DNA of 64,000 bases from Brachynemurus nebulosus (taxonomy: Eukaryota; Arthropoda; Insecta; Neuroptera; Myrmeleontidae). The translations under genes and the position numbers were made by a program. Positions 24,201-36,996 of this stretch are shown one piece after another. The notes beneath the pieces were generated by a model, which was not told where the DNA came from, did no database searches, and saw only the letters and a list, made by a program, of their open reading frames with translations. The stretch is taken from contig JAPWDM010000009.1 in NCBI GenBank assembly GCA_035578155.1, forward strand, positions 1,586,001-1,650,000, read 5' to 3'. Numbering within the stretch: position 1 is the stretch's first letter; each line of letters opens with the position of its first letter.

Positions 24201-24342
24201 TATAATAAGCCTCACAATTTTTTTTATTTTAAACGTCAGAAAATTTTGAAAAAAGTTTAAACCACAAATTTGCATTTGATGTGGATAAAATTAGACTGAA
24301 TCATATATTATTTATAAAACCATTCAAAATATGTTTCTTTAA

Positions 24343-25092
24343 TGCGGCCCATACATGGTTCAACTTCTTGTACAACATGTTGAATCGTGTGTGGAGCAGT
24401 TGGTCAACTATTTTGATGGTTGTATGAACGGTTGAAGTAAAATCAAAATATTTTGATTTTACGTGGGCGGAGCAAATAGTCTACGAACATGTTGTACTGT
24501 GTGTGGGGTAGTTGAACAACAAAACCAGTACATATATGGTGTAAAGGGTGTAAATCAACAAAATATTTACAGCGGTAACAATTGGAAAATTTAAATATTT
24601 GATTTTGTTTGTTATTTCCAATAGCTTGCGGTGATACCGCACTTGAAAATTTTAAATCTTCAAAAGAATTTCCCGTTGCAAGAAACCTTAATGTAATTCC
24701 CAAGCGTGTTTTTGCAGAAATTGCATCACGCATAAACGTATCTTCTTTGTTTATTCAAGGTGTTATTTTTACTAAAATATCATTAATAATTTCTTCGTTC
24801 ATTCGCATATAATTTTTATAATCGGTTCACATTCACTAATTTTTTTAATAGTTTTCATTAGAAAATTTTTTTCCCTCTTTTTCTTTTTTTTTTTTTATTT
24901 ACTCACGCTTTCTTCACTACTTTCCTGCAATTACTGCTAAGGCAAGAATTTTATCCTTAATTTTAACGAAGTTCTCCATTTCAAAAATTGTGAATAACTG
25001 AAGTTGGACAACAAGTTGAATGAATAGTTTAATAGTGTATGGCAAACAGTTCAACTTGTAGTACAACAAGTTGAACCGTGTATGGACCGCAT
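24343..25092. mobile_element. PIF/Harbinger-type element with about 40-bp terminal inverted repeats
   Basis: The left end reads ATGCGGCCCATACATGGTTC and the right end is its inverse with few changes (GAACCGTGTATGGACCGCAT). The repeats continue inward as AACTTCTTGTACAAC-like words, which recur near the inner borders. The body holds a Harbinger transposase remnant. I could not see a clean 3-bp duplication. Confidence 0.7.
24590..24812 (-). pseudogene. PIF/Harbinger transposase N-terminal remnant
   Basis: The minus strand reads MRMNEEIINDILVKITP, an in-frame TGA, then MRDAISAKTRLGITLRFLAT followed by GNSFEDLKFSSAVSPQAIG. This is the conserved HARBI1-type stretch (xREAISPEERLAVTLRFLATGxSF..L...F.ISxQAIG) before the DDE domain. 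The DDE catalytic part is absent. Confidence 0.75.
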
Positions 25093-27046
25093 GATAACAG
25101 TCACAGACATAAAAATAAACTGGAGAAGTCGCAAAGTTTGATGTACCGCACATAGCATGCCGTTTATAAAATTTAAAAATAGGCACATTCAGTCATTCCA
25201 AATACATTTTCAGTAAATTAGGTCATCGTAAAATAATACTGTTGTGATAAATGTATTTCAAATATTTCATTTTAAATATCGCGCCGTAAGGTATAATTTA
25301 CTACGTCAATAACTCCATAATAAATTCGATTTCATAATTTATTGTAAGTAAAAATTTCTATAAGACTTATGTTAGGTATAATTAATTCAAATTAGCTAGT
25401 ATTAACCGTACTGGCTCGGTTCTAACATCATTGAAATATTTCTGTCTATTATTTTGTAGAAAAAAAATTATTATACTTAAATTGATTCGTAACGGTATTT
25501 TTACTTTTAAACCATACTTTTAAGTATATTATTAATAATTAAATTATGCAATGTTTGTTTTTTTCTGTTGAAACTGATCATGAAGCATATAAAATTGAAA
25601 TTAATTGAAAATTATAGACATTGAAACCTACAATAAGACTTAAGTAATTGATACAAGATGAAATTCTATAATTATAAATAATTATATTTTTAAACTAAAA
25701 GTATGAATTTTGTTCGTTATCCGGAGGAACACTGAATCATGGATGATATGTTTTCTGTTTTCTATACGCTAACCCAAAAATAGCGTGTTAAAAAAAAATT
25801 GTTACACTGTGAGATTCGAACGTACGACCGTCTGTAAAATGATGCCAATGGGGTATTTGACAGTATCAAAGAAAAGCAATTAAAACAAATTTTAATGAAA
25901 ATTTATAATAAAAGACAGCAAATAATTATACTAATTCATCTTAACTATCATTATTTGATTTAAAAAAAAATTAAATAAAAAAGTAATTTTTTAGCTAAAA
26001 TCCACGTAAGCAGAAACGGGCTGCGACGTTGCTTTCTCTTATATTTCAACACTATCACCTCGCTGTTTAAATTCCGGTTAGCAAACATAACTATGGAAAT
26101 TAATCAAAATTTAATTAATTTTTTTAAAAACCAACAATTTCTTTTCCTAGTTACAGGAAAAATAAACATTTTTTTTTTCTTAGTTACAGGACACCTGTTG
26201 CTATCTAGAGAATGTGACGTAACTGACAGTTAGTCAATGTTTTCGCGCAAATTTTGAGAACAAGTTCCAAAATAATTTTTTTTAACAATTTTCGGCCTTA
26301 TTTTTAAAAATTAAAAACTTATACATGCATAATACATAAATATGTGTGTTTTAAAATAATTTCCCAAAATTAGTCGAATTCCCCATTCACCTATAAACTA
26401 TACGTAGAGTTACATTTATTGCGTAACTATGGAATTTTCCTTGTGTACTTCAGTTCAAAAATTTATTTCTGTTTTTCTAAATAACGGGTCATTAGTTGCA
26501 CGAAGTTAAAATTTTATCTAGTTAGGTTCGATATATTTCTAATTTTTTAGAAAAATCAAGAAATTTTGGTTTTTCGATTTTTTCCGGACCTTGTTTATCA
26601 ACTTGCTAAAACTTAGACGAACTCCCAATTATTTTAAGGGTAAATTTTCTTTTTCATGAATCACGTGACTAATTTTTATTTTTTGATATTATTTTTTAAA
26701 AATGTTCCTTATCAGAACTGAAAAATTTTTTCAAATGTTTCAGCAAGGTAGAAGTCGTAGCATATTTCCAAAATGGCATCCAAATTGGGGGGGGGGGCGG
26801 ATTTGAAATATGAACTTTCCCCCTGGGAGGGACCGGAGAAAAATTTAAAAAAATTTTATAAAATATAATTTGTAGAAATTGGAACAACTTTGTTTCTGAT
26901 CTACCCTTAAAATTGCGAAATAAATTTTGAATCTTTATAACTTTTGGAACGGAATGGTCTTTTTCATTTTTTTTTTTTTTTTTTTTTTTTTGAAGGGAGA
27001 TAATCTTCATAAATGCTTACATATCAATCCCTTATCAGCAGGGGCG
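25093..27046. other. AT-rich interval, nothing recognised
   Basis: It includes a G run near 26788 and a T run near 26970-26990. GTTCGAATCTC on the minus strand near 25810 is a lone B-box-like word without an A box. Confidence 0.4.
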
Positions 27047-27235
27047 GCTAGAGGGATCAGGGGCCCGGGTGTCTAAAAGGGGGACCTGGAGTCTTAATTA
27101 GGGGCCCGAATAAAGTAAGGAAATCTTTTCTTTTTGCTCGTCAACTGTATTTTTGGAACAAAAAATGGAAGAAAATGTTTGAAAATTTTTTGTTTTGCCC
27201 GGGGGGCTCGTCAATTCTTTTGCTGCCGTCTTAGC
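27047..27235. mobile_element. Degenerate hAT-type MITE J
   Basis: Starts CAGGGGCGGCTAGAGG, has GGGGCCCGGGTGTC, the family word TTTTGCTCGTCAACTG and GCCCGGGGGGCTCGTC. The right end is not clear. Confidence 0.5.
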
Positions 27236-27933
27236 AAATTTCAAAAAATGAAACCGGAACAACATAGTCAACATTTTAGGATTTCGTAGCCTTAGCAAGC
27301 TTCGAAATCATTATAATCTTGCGTTTTCTGTCATCGGAGAGGTGGACAACTCACACTTCACAATTTTTTTTTTTGTATTTCTATCCATCATTTTGTTTCA
27401 TTGTCCATAAATTTTGACAACACTTACTCTATCTTGTATACATTCACTTTTTCGTAAATTTAATCTATGAAACATAATTTTAATTATTTTATTTATGTGT
27501 ACCTACTTAAAACAATTAAAGTGTTAATTAGTTAGTTGTCTCACTCTAATCTAATTCTCGTGTCACACATAAAACTGTTATTATTGTTATTAATATTCAA
27601 ATTAATAATTATCATTAACAATATATACATAATTAACATAAACACAACTGGTACGTGAGAATTTTTTGATTTATAGCACATACCGGAAATAAATAACACC
27701 TCTACACTACATAGAGGGTATTATTTATATGAAATCTATATTTCCTGGCCTCAGTGAATTGTCGTTGTAATCATAATATTGTTATTTCATCATCAAAATA
27801 GAGAGTTATCCGTAACAGAGAACAAGAGGATCTTGATCTAATCATATTGTTGATTGGTTAAATTACATAAATAAAAAATAGTTTATAACTCAACCAGTAC
27901 TTACCTAAAAATAGTTTATTTATATCATAGACT

Positions 27934-28560
27934 CCAATAAACACTATTATATTATAGTTAGTGATGAGCAAAACTAGTCTTGGTCTTGCAGTCTTGTCTC
28001 GGTCTTGTATTTTTTGCAAGACCAAGACCAAGACTATAAGTATGGCTGCAAGACCAATACCAAGACTCAAGTGAGCAAGAGCAACACAAAAGCAAGAAAA
28101 AAGCAAGACTCTTGCTAAACTATTTAAATAGTTTGAAAGTATAATTAATACCGTAAACAGAGAAAATTCTGATTTTAGAAGAAAAAAATTCGCTAATAAA
28201 AAAATGCAAGGAAGTGCGAGATGTTTTAACAATACCAAGACCAAGACCAAGATTCTTAATGCAACAACAAAACCAAGACCAAGACTGCCAAGTCTTGGTC
28301 TTGGTCTTGCATTTGCTCATCACTAATTATAGTAGAATCGACAGCGCGTAAAGCCAATTTTGTGTGGTATTTCGTTGAAGCACCTAGCGGGATATGATAT
28401 GAGCAACATAATGTTCTGTCTATTATTCAGTAAACAAGACCATATTTATTGCAAGACATAATTTGTATAGGTTAAAATTTAAAAATAAAAAAATACCATT
28501 TATTTTTTCAAAATTTTGCAGTATTTGTGTCGAAATTTTTTATTAAAGTAGGTCAAGCCG
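27934..28560. mobile_element. MITE E, copy 2 (host of the hexamer element)
   Basis: It begins CCAATAAACACTATTATAT, is interrupted by 27959-28325 and resumes with GCGCGTAAAGCCAATTTTG and TATTGCAAGACATAATTTG. The right end is lost near 28560. Confidence 0.6.
27959..28325. mobile_element. hAT-type hexamer-array MITE, copy 2
   Basis: Same TAGTGATGAGCAAA termini and the same core as the copy at 2371, in opposite orientation. ATTATAGT flanks it on both sides (27951-27958, 28326-28333), again a perfect 8-bp duplication. It is inserted into a copy of the CACAGACC-ended element, which resumes at about 28334. Confidence 0.8.
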
Positions 28561-28786
28561 GGTGATCACATTTTCTTGACATTCATATTTAAACTCAACA
28601 TTTTACTATTCCCATTTTCGGGGTTCCAGAGAAAAATTTTTGAAACCACTAATTTCACGTATCACATCGTATGAGATGTCGTTAAAAAGATCATTCAAAA
28701 TGAAATTAAGCCTTTTTTAACTATTTCTATTTTTAAGCATCGTTTGTAAAATACTGAACTTCACAGTTTTGTTTCCTACTACGATA

Positions 28787-29241
28787 TGTGAGTTTTTTGA
28801 GAGTTGCCATTTCTATTACAACCAAATTTTTATGATAGAAATGGTACTGGAAAAGGTTCTTTTCTTGGATGTAATGGAAATGTAATCAAGAAAAACACTA
28901 TCGGTTGAAGTAGCCTCAAGTATATATGCATATCTTTACCGCCTAACTGATAAATTAAAGAAAAATTAAAAAATTAAACTTGGATAAAAAAAATTTTTTT
29001 GCTCATTTATATTGTTAATTAATGCATTAGATCAGTTTTATCGAAAAATTAATATATAGTCCCATTTAAAAATCTATAAGTTTGTATCATAGCTGGAAAA
29101 CCATAAGAGCTATAAAGCTCCTGACTATAGCAATCGGTTGCCCCCGTCGATGTCTACAAGTTACAACTCTTATTTGAACATTTTTTCGATTAAATCAACG
29201 GTTTGGCTGTAATAAAAATGGCAACTCTTGAAAAACTCACA
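28787..29241. mobile_element. MITE B, copy 2
   Basis: TGTGAGTTTTTTGAGAGTTG to GAAAAACTCACA, flanked by TA on both sides (28785-28786, 29242-29243). 455 bases, non-coding. Confidence 0.78.
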
Positions 29242-30099
29242 TAGTATTACAGTTATAGGGTATAACTTAAACTAAGGCTCTGTGAAAAACTGTGAAAAAA
29301 TAAAGTTACTGAAAAACCCTAATTCAATGCGTATTCAATATATATTTGGCGAATTTTCACTAAATTAATTTACAGGGTTAATATGGAACGGAGTAAGCTA
29401 TACTTTGAATGATTTCACCGCTAAAATACCACAACAATATACAAAGAATTTTTTTCAAATTTTTCAGTTTAAACTGTTTCTTTGTGTATTTTGTTATATT
29501 AAAAATAACAATTTAACAGTTAGTATAGTATGTTTTCTTATGTATTGCACTGAAAGTGTAATGTACAATCTAATTTTGAAATTTCCTTTCAATAATTAAT
29601 TTTTAAAATAAATTTAGACATACGCCAGACCAGAGTTTACATACACTTGTAAAAATACATATCCTACAACATTGAGGAGGGAATCAACTAGAGAGAATGC
29701 TGTGTATTACAAATATATTAAGAAATTGAAGCAAAAAAATTGATTGATGGGATTACTTTAATGGCGATCAAACCATTAATTTAATGGTTTATCTAATATT
29801 TATAAACAAGTCTCCGTGGTTACAAGTTGGGCTTACTAAAATGAGTAATGCTTCAAAATTTCATGTCTGTGGTATCTCTAGGAAACATATGTTAATATAC
29901 GTTCGATTCAGTACTCAGTGTCCTACAAGAATAAGATATGATCAAAGTGTACTCTAACAGTATTAAACAAATGTTCACTTACGAGCAATAAAATATGTAT
30001 GTTTTTAATTTAAATAAATAATTTTATTTATAGCTATGTAACATCCGAGTTTTTCATCAACATTTCAGAAATGTTATAGTAAAAGCATGTACAGCGGCG

Positions 30100-31340
30100 G
30101 ACAAAAAAATAAAGCACATATTTCCAAAATATATTACACAGTGACAGACATCCTTTATCCTTGCTTAAAAATGAAAAAAAAATGTCATACCTAGATTTAT
30201 ATTTACTATTCATTTTACTAGTTTCAAAAATCGAAAAACTAGAAAAAAAAACAGTTCCCTCAAATTTGTTACGTTACCAAAAGAAGTTTCACCAATTTTG
30301 ATAACAAAAATGAAATGTTTACACACAAATTATCCTAATTAAAATCAGTTTCATAGAGCCTAATTTGATAAAAAAACATTTAAAAAGTTTCAGTGGTTTA
30401 AAAACCGTAAATAAAATCGTAGAATGATGAAATTGGAATCGAATTATAGGTTTTCGAGGTCGCTTTTTTCATTTGTACCAAAATTAAATATGTTAAATAA
30501 TTAGAAAAAAGACTTCTGTCGAATCATTTATATTTCTAAAAGGAATTTCGTTATTTTGATAGCCAAAATGAAAAGTTCACACTCAAATTACGCAAATTCA
30601 ATCAATTACCCCAATTCAAATTACTTCCATAAAACTTGATTTGAGAAAAAGGATATTTTCAATTTGATGACGTCATCAGGTTTACTAAAATTTTTCAGTG
30701 GCTTAAAAACCGTAAATGAAATGATAAGATGATGAAATTGCAAGCGAATTATAGGTTTTCAAAGTCGCTTTTTTCATTTTTACCAAAATTAAGTATGCAG
30801 GACCACCAGAAAAAAGACTTAATTGTGGAATCAATCACATTTCTAAAAGGAATTTCGTCATTTTGATAGCAAAAATGAAAAGTTTACATCCAAATTACCC
30901 TAATTCAACCACTGTCCCTAATTTAAATCGTTTCCATAAAATTTTATTTGAGAAAAACAATCTCTTTTTAATCTGATGACGACATCAGGTTTACTAAAAT
31001 TTTTCAGTGGCTTGAAAACCGTTAATAAAACGATAGAATAATGGAATTGGAAGCAAATTATAGGTTTTCGAAGTCGTTCTTTTCATTTTCACCAAAATTA
31101 AGTATGTAGGACCACCAGAAAAAAGACTTTTGTGGAACCAATCATATTTCTAAAAGAAATTTCGTTATTTTGATAGCAAAAATGAAAAGTTCACATCCAA
31201 ATTACCCTCACTTAGCCAGTTATTCTAATTCAAATCACTTCCATAAAGCCTGATTTGAGAAAAAGTAAATTTTTTAATTTGATTACGTCATTAAGTTTAC
31301 TGAAATTTTTTAAACTATTCACGCCCTTTCATTTTCAACA
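30100..31340. repeat. Satellite-like tandem repeat N, about 305-bp period, array 1
   Basis: TTTTTCAGTGGCTTAAAAAC recurs near 30387, 30695 and 31001, followed by AATTATAGGTTTTCGAAGTC, GACTTCTGTCGAATCA and GATTTGAGAAAAA blocks in order. The three to four units are clearly diverged. There is no reading frame. Confidence 0.7.
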
Positions 31341-33239
31341 AAATTAAACATGTAGCGCTAAACATGGGTACAGAAGAGATTCCGGTTGCACCCTCCACCC
31401 GCCCCTGAATGGTGACAAACTCAAAATACAATTTTTTTAATTCCATAGTTCAAATACACTTTTTATAAATTTTCTATGTCAAAAAAAGCATTATGAAGCC
31501 ACTAAAAAAATATGCATGCTCAAAATTTAAGAACTGCTACCCCCTCTGTTCCCAAATATTTAAGAACCACCACTAGATAACACCTACATAGAGAAAATGT
31601 TATCTCTTCAACACCTCTTATTCAATTGAATCAATTATCGATTAATAAATAACAAGCACTTGTAAATTTCGTCGAAAAATGAAATTTGATACCCTTCTCC
31701 CCTCTGATTCCCCTCGCCATACCCTACATACTGACCGAAAGTAATTAAATTAATTACGTTATTAATTAATTTCTCAATTTATTGCCAACCTGTCAAACGT
31801 TCAATATTACAAAAGTATTAATTGCGATTATTATAAAGACAAGTTAATTGAATGAAATTAAAGAATTTCTTAATTATATAGTGATATCACATCCGGTGTT
31901 AATTTTCTAAGTAATTTGCCAAGTTCAAGTTTTCGTAATTGTTGTGTTACTGTAATACAATTGGAATAAAAAATAATCGACCAAGTGCGTGTTCGACACG
32001 CATTAAATCAGGACTCCTCAGCAGCTAAATTATATTTTGTAGTACCATAACAAAATCCTTATGAATTCATCATTTCTGTCATCGCATTAGGTGGCCTACC
32101 CACACTTGCCAATACTTCCCTTAATAATTTGAGTTTGAAATTTTAGAGATGTTTTCTAGTATCATAAAAATATATCATATCATACATCCAAAATTTAATT
32201 GCTTATACTTCTGAAAGTTACCAATAAAATTTAGTGGAAATAATTTACGGCAATTGAGTGTTCTTAGTATCTGTATTTTTTTAAATTTTTTTGGATTCAC
32301 GGTTGAAAAATTACAGAGAAGCGGACAAATTTTGAAATCTAATATTTCGCAAACGGGATGAAAAGTGAAAAATAGCAAAAGGAACTTCAATTTCATTTTA
32401 AGATCCTTTCGAACGATATAGAAAAAAATTTTCATTCCCACTTTTCAATATGGAAAAATACCTCAAAAAATTTCGGGAAAATTTTTTGCTACTTATGTAC
32501 TTGCAAAATCTGATCTTAAAATCCAAGGTTTGGACTAAGAAACCCTAAAAAAGAAATTGATCATGTCTTCCTCTAATAGTTAACTCGCTTAATTATGGCG
32601 GATCTTGTAAAGCTATTCACATAAACAACTTGTTTCGTAGCGCAAGAAAATATTTCCAGTTTTGTTAACATATTTTTTTTTTATTAAATTCCGGATTTTC
32701 TTAGTTCTACTGTACATACTGTACAGTAGATGTAAGAATCAATACTAGTTTTATACGTGTTTATGTGTAAACGTTATTTTAAAATGTTGAAGAAAATAAA
32801 TTTTCTAAAATTCCACTTGAAAACCGTTGAGACGGTGTTATTTGAGCCCCGTACGGCAGGTACGACAATTTATGAGACTTCAGTTAATGTTGAGGCCAAA
32901 CACTGCAGTATTTTTCAGTTCTCTTCGCTACACATAGTATTGATTTAACAAAATTTATACATATTTCACATCTAAAACGGCTAAAACTCATTTGTTTAAA
33001 TATTAACGTGTTAAATACTGAAAGTACAGTTTTGAGAAAAACTATTGTTACACTAATGAAAAAAATTTATATCAGGTTATTTAGATGATAAAAAAAAAAT
33101 GAAATTTTATCTCTATGACGTCTCAAATAAGTATATTTAATCGCTTTTAGGCTAAAAAATTCCTAACTTAAGAAATTATTATACAAAAATTTGGTAGTTG
33201 TAACGTTTTCATTAAATTATAAGAATAGTACATTGTACA
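31341..33239. other. AT-rich interval, nothing recognised
   Basis: No frame, repeat end or RNA motif was supported. A short CTACTGTACA/TGTACAGTAG palindrome lies at 32706-32728. Confidence 0.45.
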
Positions 33240-33615
33240 ATAAGTGGGAAAAGAGGCTTATTTCTCACGAATATGAGTTTGTATGAGTGAGACAATTCGT
33301 ATGACTGAGAAATAAGCTTTTCCCACGTATTTTACACTATACTTTTTCTACGAGCACATTTTTTTTCGTAAAATTAGCATAAATAATTAAAATAAAATTT
33401 AAATATGTAGTAAAAATTTTTAAAATTTATAATGTCAATGCTAAGATGTTCAAATTTTTGCCAAAGCATACTTTGAAACTATGGAAACAATAATAAATAA
33501 TAAACATACATATATGTATATTTTTAGTATTATTTCTATATATTATATATTAAACTAACGGAACAGCCTACTTTTTTATTATATTAAGGCGTGGGAAATA
33601 ATTTCCCACTGTATT
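33240..33615. repeat. Palindromic repeat with GTGGGAAA ends
   Basis: GTGGGAAAAGAGGCTTATTT and AAATAAGCTTTTCCCAC pair across 33246-33326, and GTGGGAAATAATTTCCCAC is a separate palindrome at 33593-33611. The two may be parts of one old element; the 260 bases between are AT-rich. Confidence 0.45.
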
Positions 33616-33689
33616 TCCGTACAGTGTGGGCAATTGTTAATTTTTACATATAGTTAGCCGTGCACAAAATGTTACTTTTAATTGTAGGA

Positions 33690-33850
33690 GTAGAAAAAAT
33701 CGGTTGTTTCGTTCGGGAGTTATCGTGCTGACACCTACATACATACATAGGTTAGGTATATACATATAATTTTAACGAATCAGTCCTGGACTCTAATCTC
33801 ACAATGTCACCCGCTGTAATAGCTGTCGTTTCTTGAAGAAATTCGTAAAA
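33690..33850 (+). mobile_element. Element A, right-part fragment
   Basis: TTTCGTTCGGGAGTTATCGT, GCTGACACCTACATACATAC and GCTGTAATAGCTG follow the right half of element A. Left half absent. Confidence 0.45.
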
Positions 33851-34657
33851 ACACAATTTTACCAAATATTTTTAAAATAAAAAATTTCACGCGAATCACT
33901 CTCAAAATATTTTTAAGTGATTTTCTTGCCACCTGTTTTACCTGAATACCTATCTTAATTCACCTGATAAGATAATAAAAACATTACCACAACTCCCGTA
34001 GATAACAGAGGACATTAATAATCACACTTATCACCCTTATCAGTCTACAGGACACAAACATTTGTTCCTCTTACATTCTTGTCATATAATGTCCAACTAT
34101 ATATAACTTCTACCCATTACAATAATGCCCAATATTTATTTATTTTAAAAATATACATGTCGTAATGAAAATCGTAATTACGTAGGTAATGTCGGTAAAT
34201 ATAATTCCGTACATTTACGTAAGTGACCCCCTAATACTCATTCCCTTCGCTCGTCAAAACGACCCCCCCCCCCCAGCTCTAGTAGCAGGTGTCCAATACA
34301 TTTCTATACCCACATAAATATGTATATGTATTTTTAAGTGGATTAGTTATTAAATATTTGTATTTGGAATGAGTAACAATTTTTTTAATAAATCATACAA
34401 TACAATAGTGAACCATTGGCGTAACCTTGAAAAGTACAAATAGGGTACACCTTATATTTACTAAGTATGTGTTTGTAATTATTATAATTAATATGAAATA
34501 TTATGGCAGAGATGATTCATTATTTTAGCAGGTAAATAAATTTTGTTTTAACCCTCTGTTTACGGTGGTATTGATCGTGGATTCAATGCAAACGTAAAGT
34601 CAACTAAATTCAATAGATTTAAGCGCTACTTTATGGTATTCCATATTTGCTATTAAT

Positions 34658-34807
34658 AAATAAAACACTTTACTTTGCAAAAATACCACTTAAATATTAT
34701 TAAAACTCTGATAACATGTTTCGGTCAATATGACCATTATCAAAACTTGTTTGTCTATAAGAGTTTTAACAATAAAAGTGGTATTTTTGCAAATAAAGTG
34801 TTTTATT
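34658..34807 (-). repeat. Penelope-type terminal-repeat fragment: inverted repeat centred on a decayed hammerhead
   Basis: Imperfect inverted arms of about 50 bases (34658-34708 and 34759-34807, sharing AAAATACCACTT and AAAGTGTTTTATT) flank a minus-strand TGATAATGGTCATATTGACC followed by GAAACATGTTA. Stem II is a perfect GGTCA/TGACC, and stem III is the palindrome ACATGT. The catalytic core has changed at two invariant positions (C3 and G8), so cleavage activity is probably lost. Confidence 0.55.
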
Positions 34808-35041
34808 TAACAGTAAAGTCAAGTATATTAGTTTACATTTTTACAAGGTGCCTTCTATACTTTGTTGTTTTTTAAGGCGGGAGATAAATTAAGAATAATT
34901 TAAGGTTCCTCCTAAAGTAATCAAGAATCTGATATCTTTATTCAATTAGAGTGAACAATCAATATGGCGACGAAGAATGGTATTTGATTATGTATTTTTG
35001 ATAGCTGCCAAAAATATACCTTTTTTTTAGAATTTATTACA

Positions 35042-35387
35042 AAAAATACCCCTGTCGCAGCATCCTGCATAACATAGCGAATTTCCGTTTATAAAAATTA
35101 GTTTTTCTCGGAAACTAGTTGACATAGAATAATAGTTTAAAGAGCTTTTTTATGTAACTTTTTCTCCTCTTTTAAATGGTGTAAAAAAATTTGGCAAAAA
35201 TTTTTGAATAAGTGGAAATTTTGGCAAAAAACTAATTTTTTGCAAGAACAAAAACCATGTTCCTGGCATCCGACGTGTCTGGCTGAAGAACTCGTCCAAG
35301 ATTTTTGGACTTCCAACGTTGTCACCAAATTTCGTAACCCTAGGACGTTTCGTTCGAGAGTTATCGTGCTGATACATAAATACATAA

Positions 35388-35447
<60 letters not shown>

Positions 35448-35564
35448 TAGTGAATATTATTTTCGGTTTCTAGGGACCTCAAAACAAATTTCTGCCATAG
35501 TCCCGGGCTCAAGTCCCGTCATGAGACCTACTGTAATAGCTGAATTTCCATTCTGGAAATTCGC
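35042..35564 (+). mobile_element. Element A, copy 3 (most complete)
   Basis: Leader ACCCCTGTCGCAGCATCCTG, then TAGCGAATTTCCG at the left and CTGGAAATTCGC then TA at the right, an inverted pair GCGAATTTCC/GGAAATTCGC. A TA run at 35401-35442 follows GAGAGTTATCGTGCTGATAC. Confidence 0.7.
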
Positions 35565-35619
35565 TAATATAAATGGAATAAGTATCACATGAAATTTAAA
35601 ATGTTTTAAGAATTTTTTA

Positions 35620-36075
35620 TTACTCATGCGGGAGAAGTACTAACTTGGCGCACACATTTCTGTACGCAAAATAGCTGTTTGCCCACTGTACTCTTCCCGC
35701 ATACTTTTTTGCGTGTCGAAAGTAACTTTCCACACGCAAATTGACAATAAAACACGCAAAATTTCATTTTTCATTTAATAAATATTTCATAATTATTTCT
35801 ATAGAAACCACGAACAAAGTAATTTAAACGATAATTAATTCAGAAAAAAAAAGACGAACACTTAAAAATATTATTTTAAAAAGTAATAAAAATGTCAAAA
35901 ATAGTGATAATAATAGAAAAAAGTATGTGTAATTCGTAATAAAAAATAATATGTGCAACTCGTGCGGGATTGTCGATTGCCCCACTCAAGCGAATGAGTG
36001 TACTCACTACGTTCGTGCGCTCGACTTCGCTTTCGTGGGCAATCGACAATTTCCCGCACTTATTGCACAATATAC
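35620..36075. repeat. GC-richer palindromic repeat
   Basis: GTGCGGGATTGTCGATTGCC and GGCAATCGACAATTTCCCGC pair at 35962-36059. Upstream, CATGCGGGAGAAGTAC and GTACTCTTCCCGCATAC pair at 35627-35703. Two nested inverted pairs, no coding frame. Confidence 0.5.
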
Positions 36076-36788
36076 TATTATGCAATGAATAAAACCGCTA
36101 CATGTGCTCTAATAACTACATTTGAATGAAATTTGGTACTCTTTCTTAGGTTAGAAGCAACTTTTAATTTAAGAAACAGTACTTATAGCATAAAAGATAC
36201 ATTTATATGTACAAATTTTGTATGATGTTGGATATAAGTAGCGTTTGGTAGCGAAAGGGTTTACAATTATATAGATTATTTTAACACCTTTCATTTTAAA
36301 TGAAATAACGTGTTATAATATTACGTTTTATAAGTGTCTTAATTGTGGTGTCATTTATAATTACATGTATAGTGTGGTATCGTTTAAATCAGTGATTCCC
36401 AAATTTTTCTGTCTGCGACTCCTCCTCTTTGCACTTAAAAATTTCAAAATACCCCCAAAATATGTAAAAATGGATAGGTAATGTGTAGAAAATGGGTACA
36501 TAATCTGTAATCAATTAGATTTCGCGACCCCTGGGAGGTTGCGATCCCCACTTTGACAATCTGGTTTAAATAAATACACAAAATTCTTAAATTTATTGGC
36601 AAAACAACAATTAAAGTTCGATTTACATTTTGGAATTTCAAAGGACTGAGCGGAAAATTCTGACGAAAATTCGGTTCTGTACAAATATACTAAAAATACT
36701 TGTTTTTCTATATGTACTACTAAATTCCAGAAAATAGATTCACAGTGAAATTTTTTTCGAAATCTTTTCCTTTTTCTTTTGTTATTTC

Positions 36789-36988
36789 CAGGTCCGACGA
36801 GAGGGTGGGGTAGCTGGGGTTGCAGCCCCGGGGCCCGGCCATCAGAAGGGAGCCCATAGCTGTCAGTAGAGGGCCCGGGAAAAAAGTTAAGTTCTTTTCT
36901 GCTCATCGCTTAGGCTTTTCTTTATGGAAGAAAACTTTAAAAAAATACTGTTTAGTCCCGGGGCCCGCCATTTCTCTCCACGGCCCTG
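36789..36988. mobile_element. hAT-type MITE J, copy with perfect duplication GTTATTTC
   Basis: CAGGTCCGACGAGAGGGTGG to CCACGGCCCTG, 200 bases, with GTTATTTC on both sides (36781-36788, 36989-36996). The perfect duplication makes this one of the younger copies. Confidence 0.85.
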
Positions 36989-36996
36989 GTTATTTC

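Noticed and set aside
25795..25870. Possible tRNA (GTTCGAATCTC on the minus strand)
   Set aside because: B-box-like word only; no A box or acceptor pairing.
26696..27010. 104-residue frame with poly-K and poly-P
   Set aside because: Produced by T and G homopolymer runs.
27858..28250. 130-residue open frame on the minus strand
   Set aside because: Again the hexamer arrays of the second element copy read through; not a gene.
30100..31340. CRISPR-like regularly spaced repeats
   Set aside because: Units are about 305 bp, contiguous and diverged, in a eukaryotic genome with no cas genes; it is a satellite-type tandem repeat.
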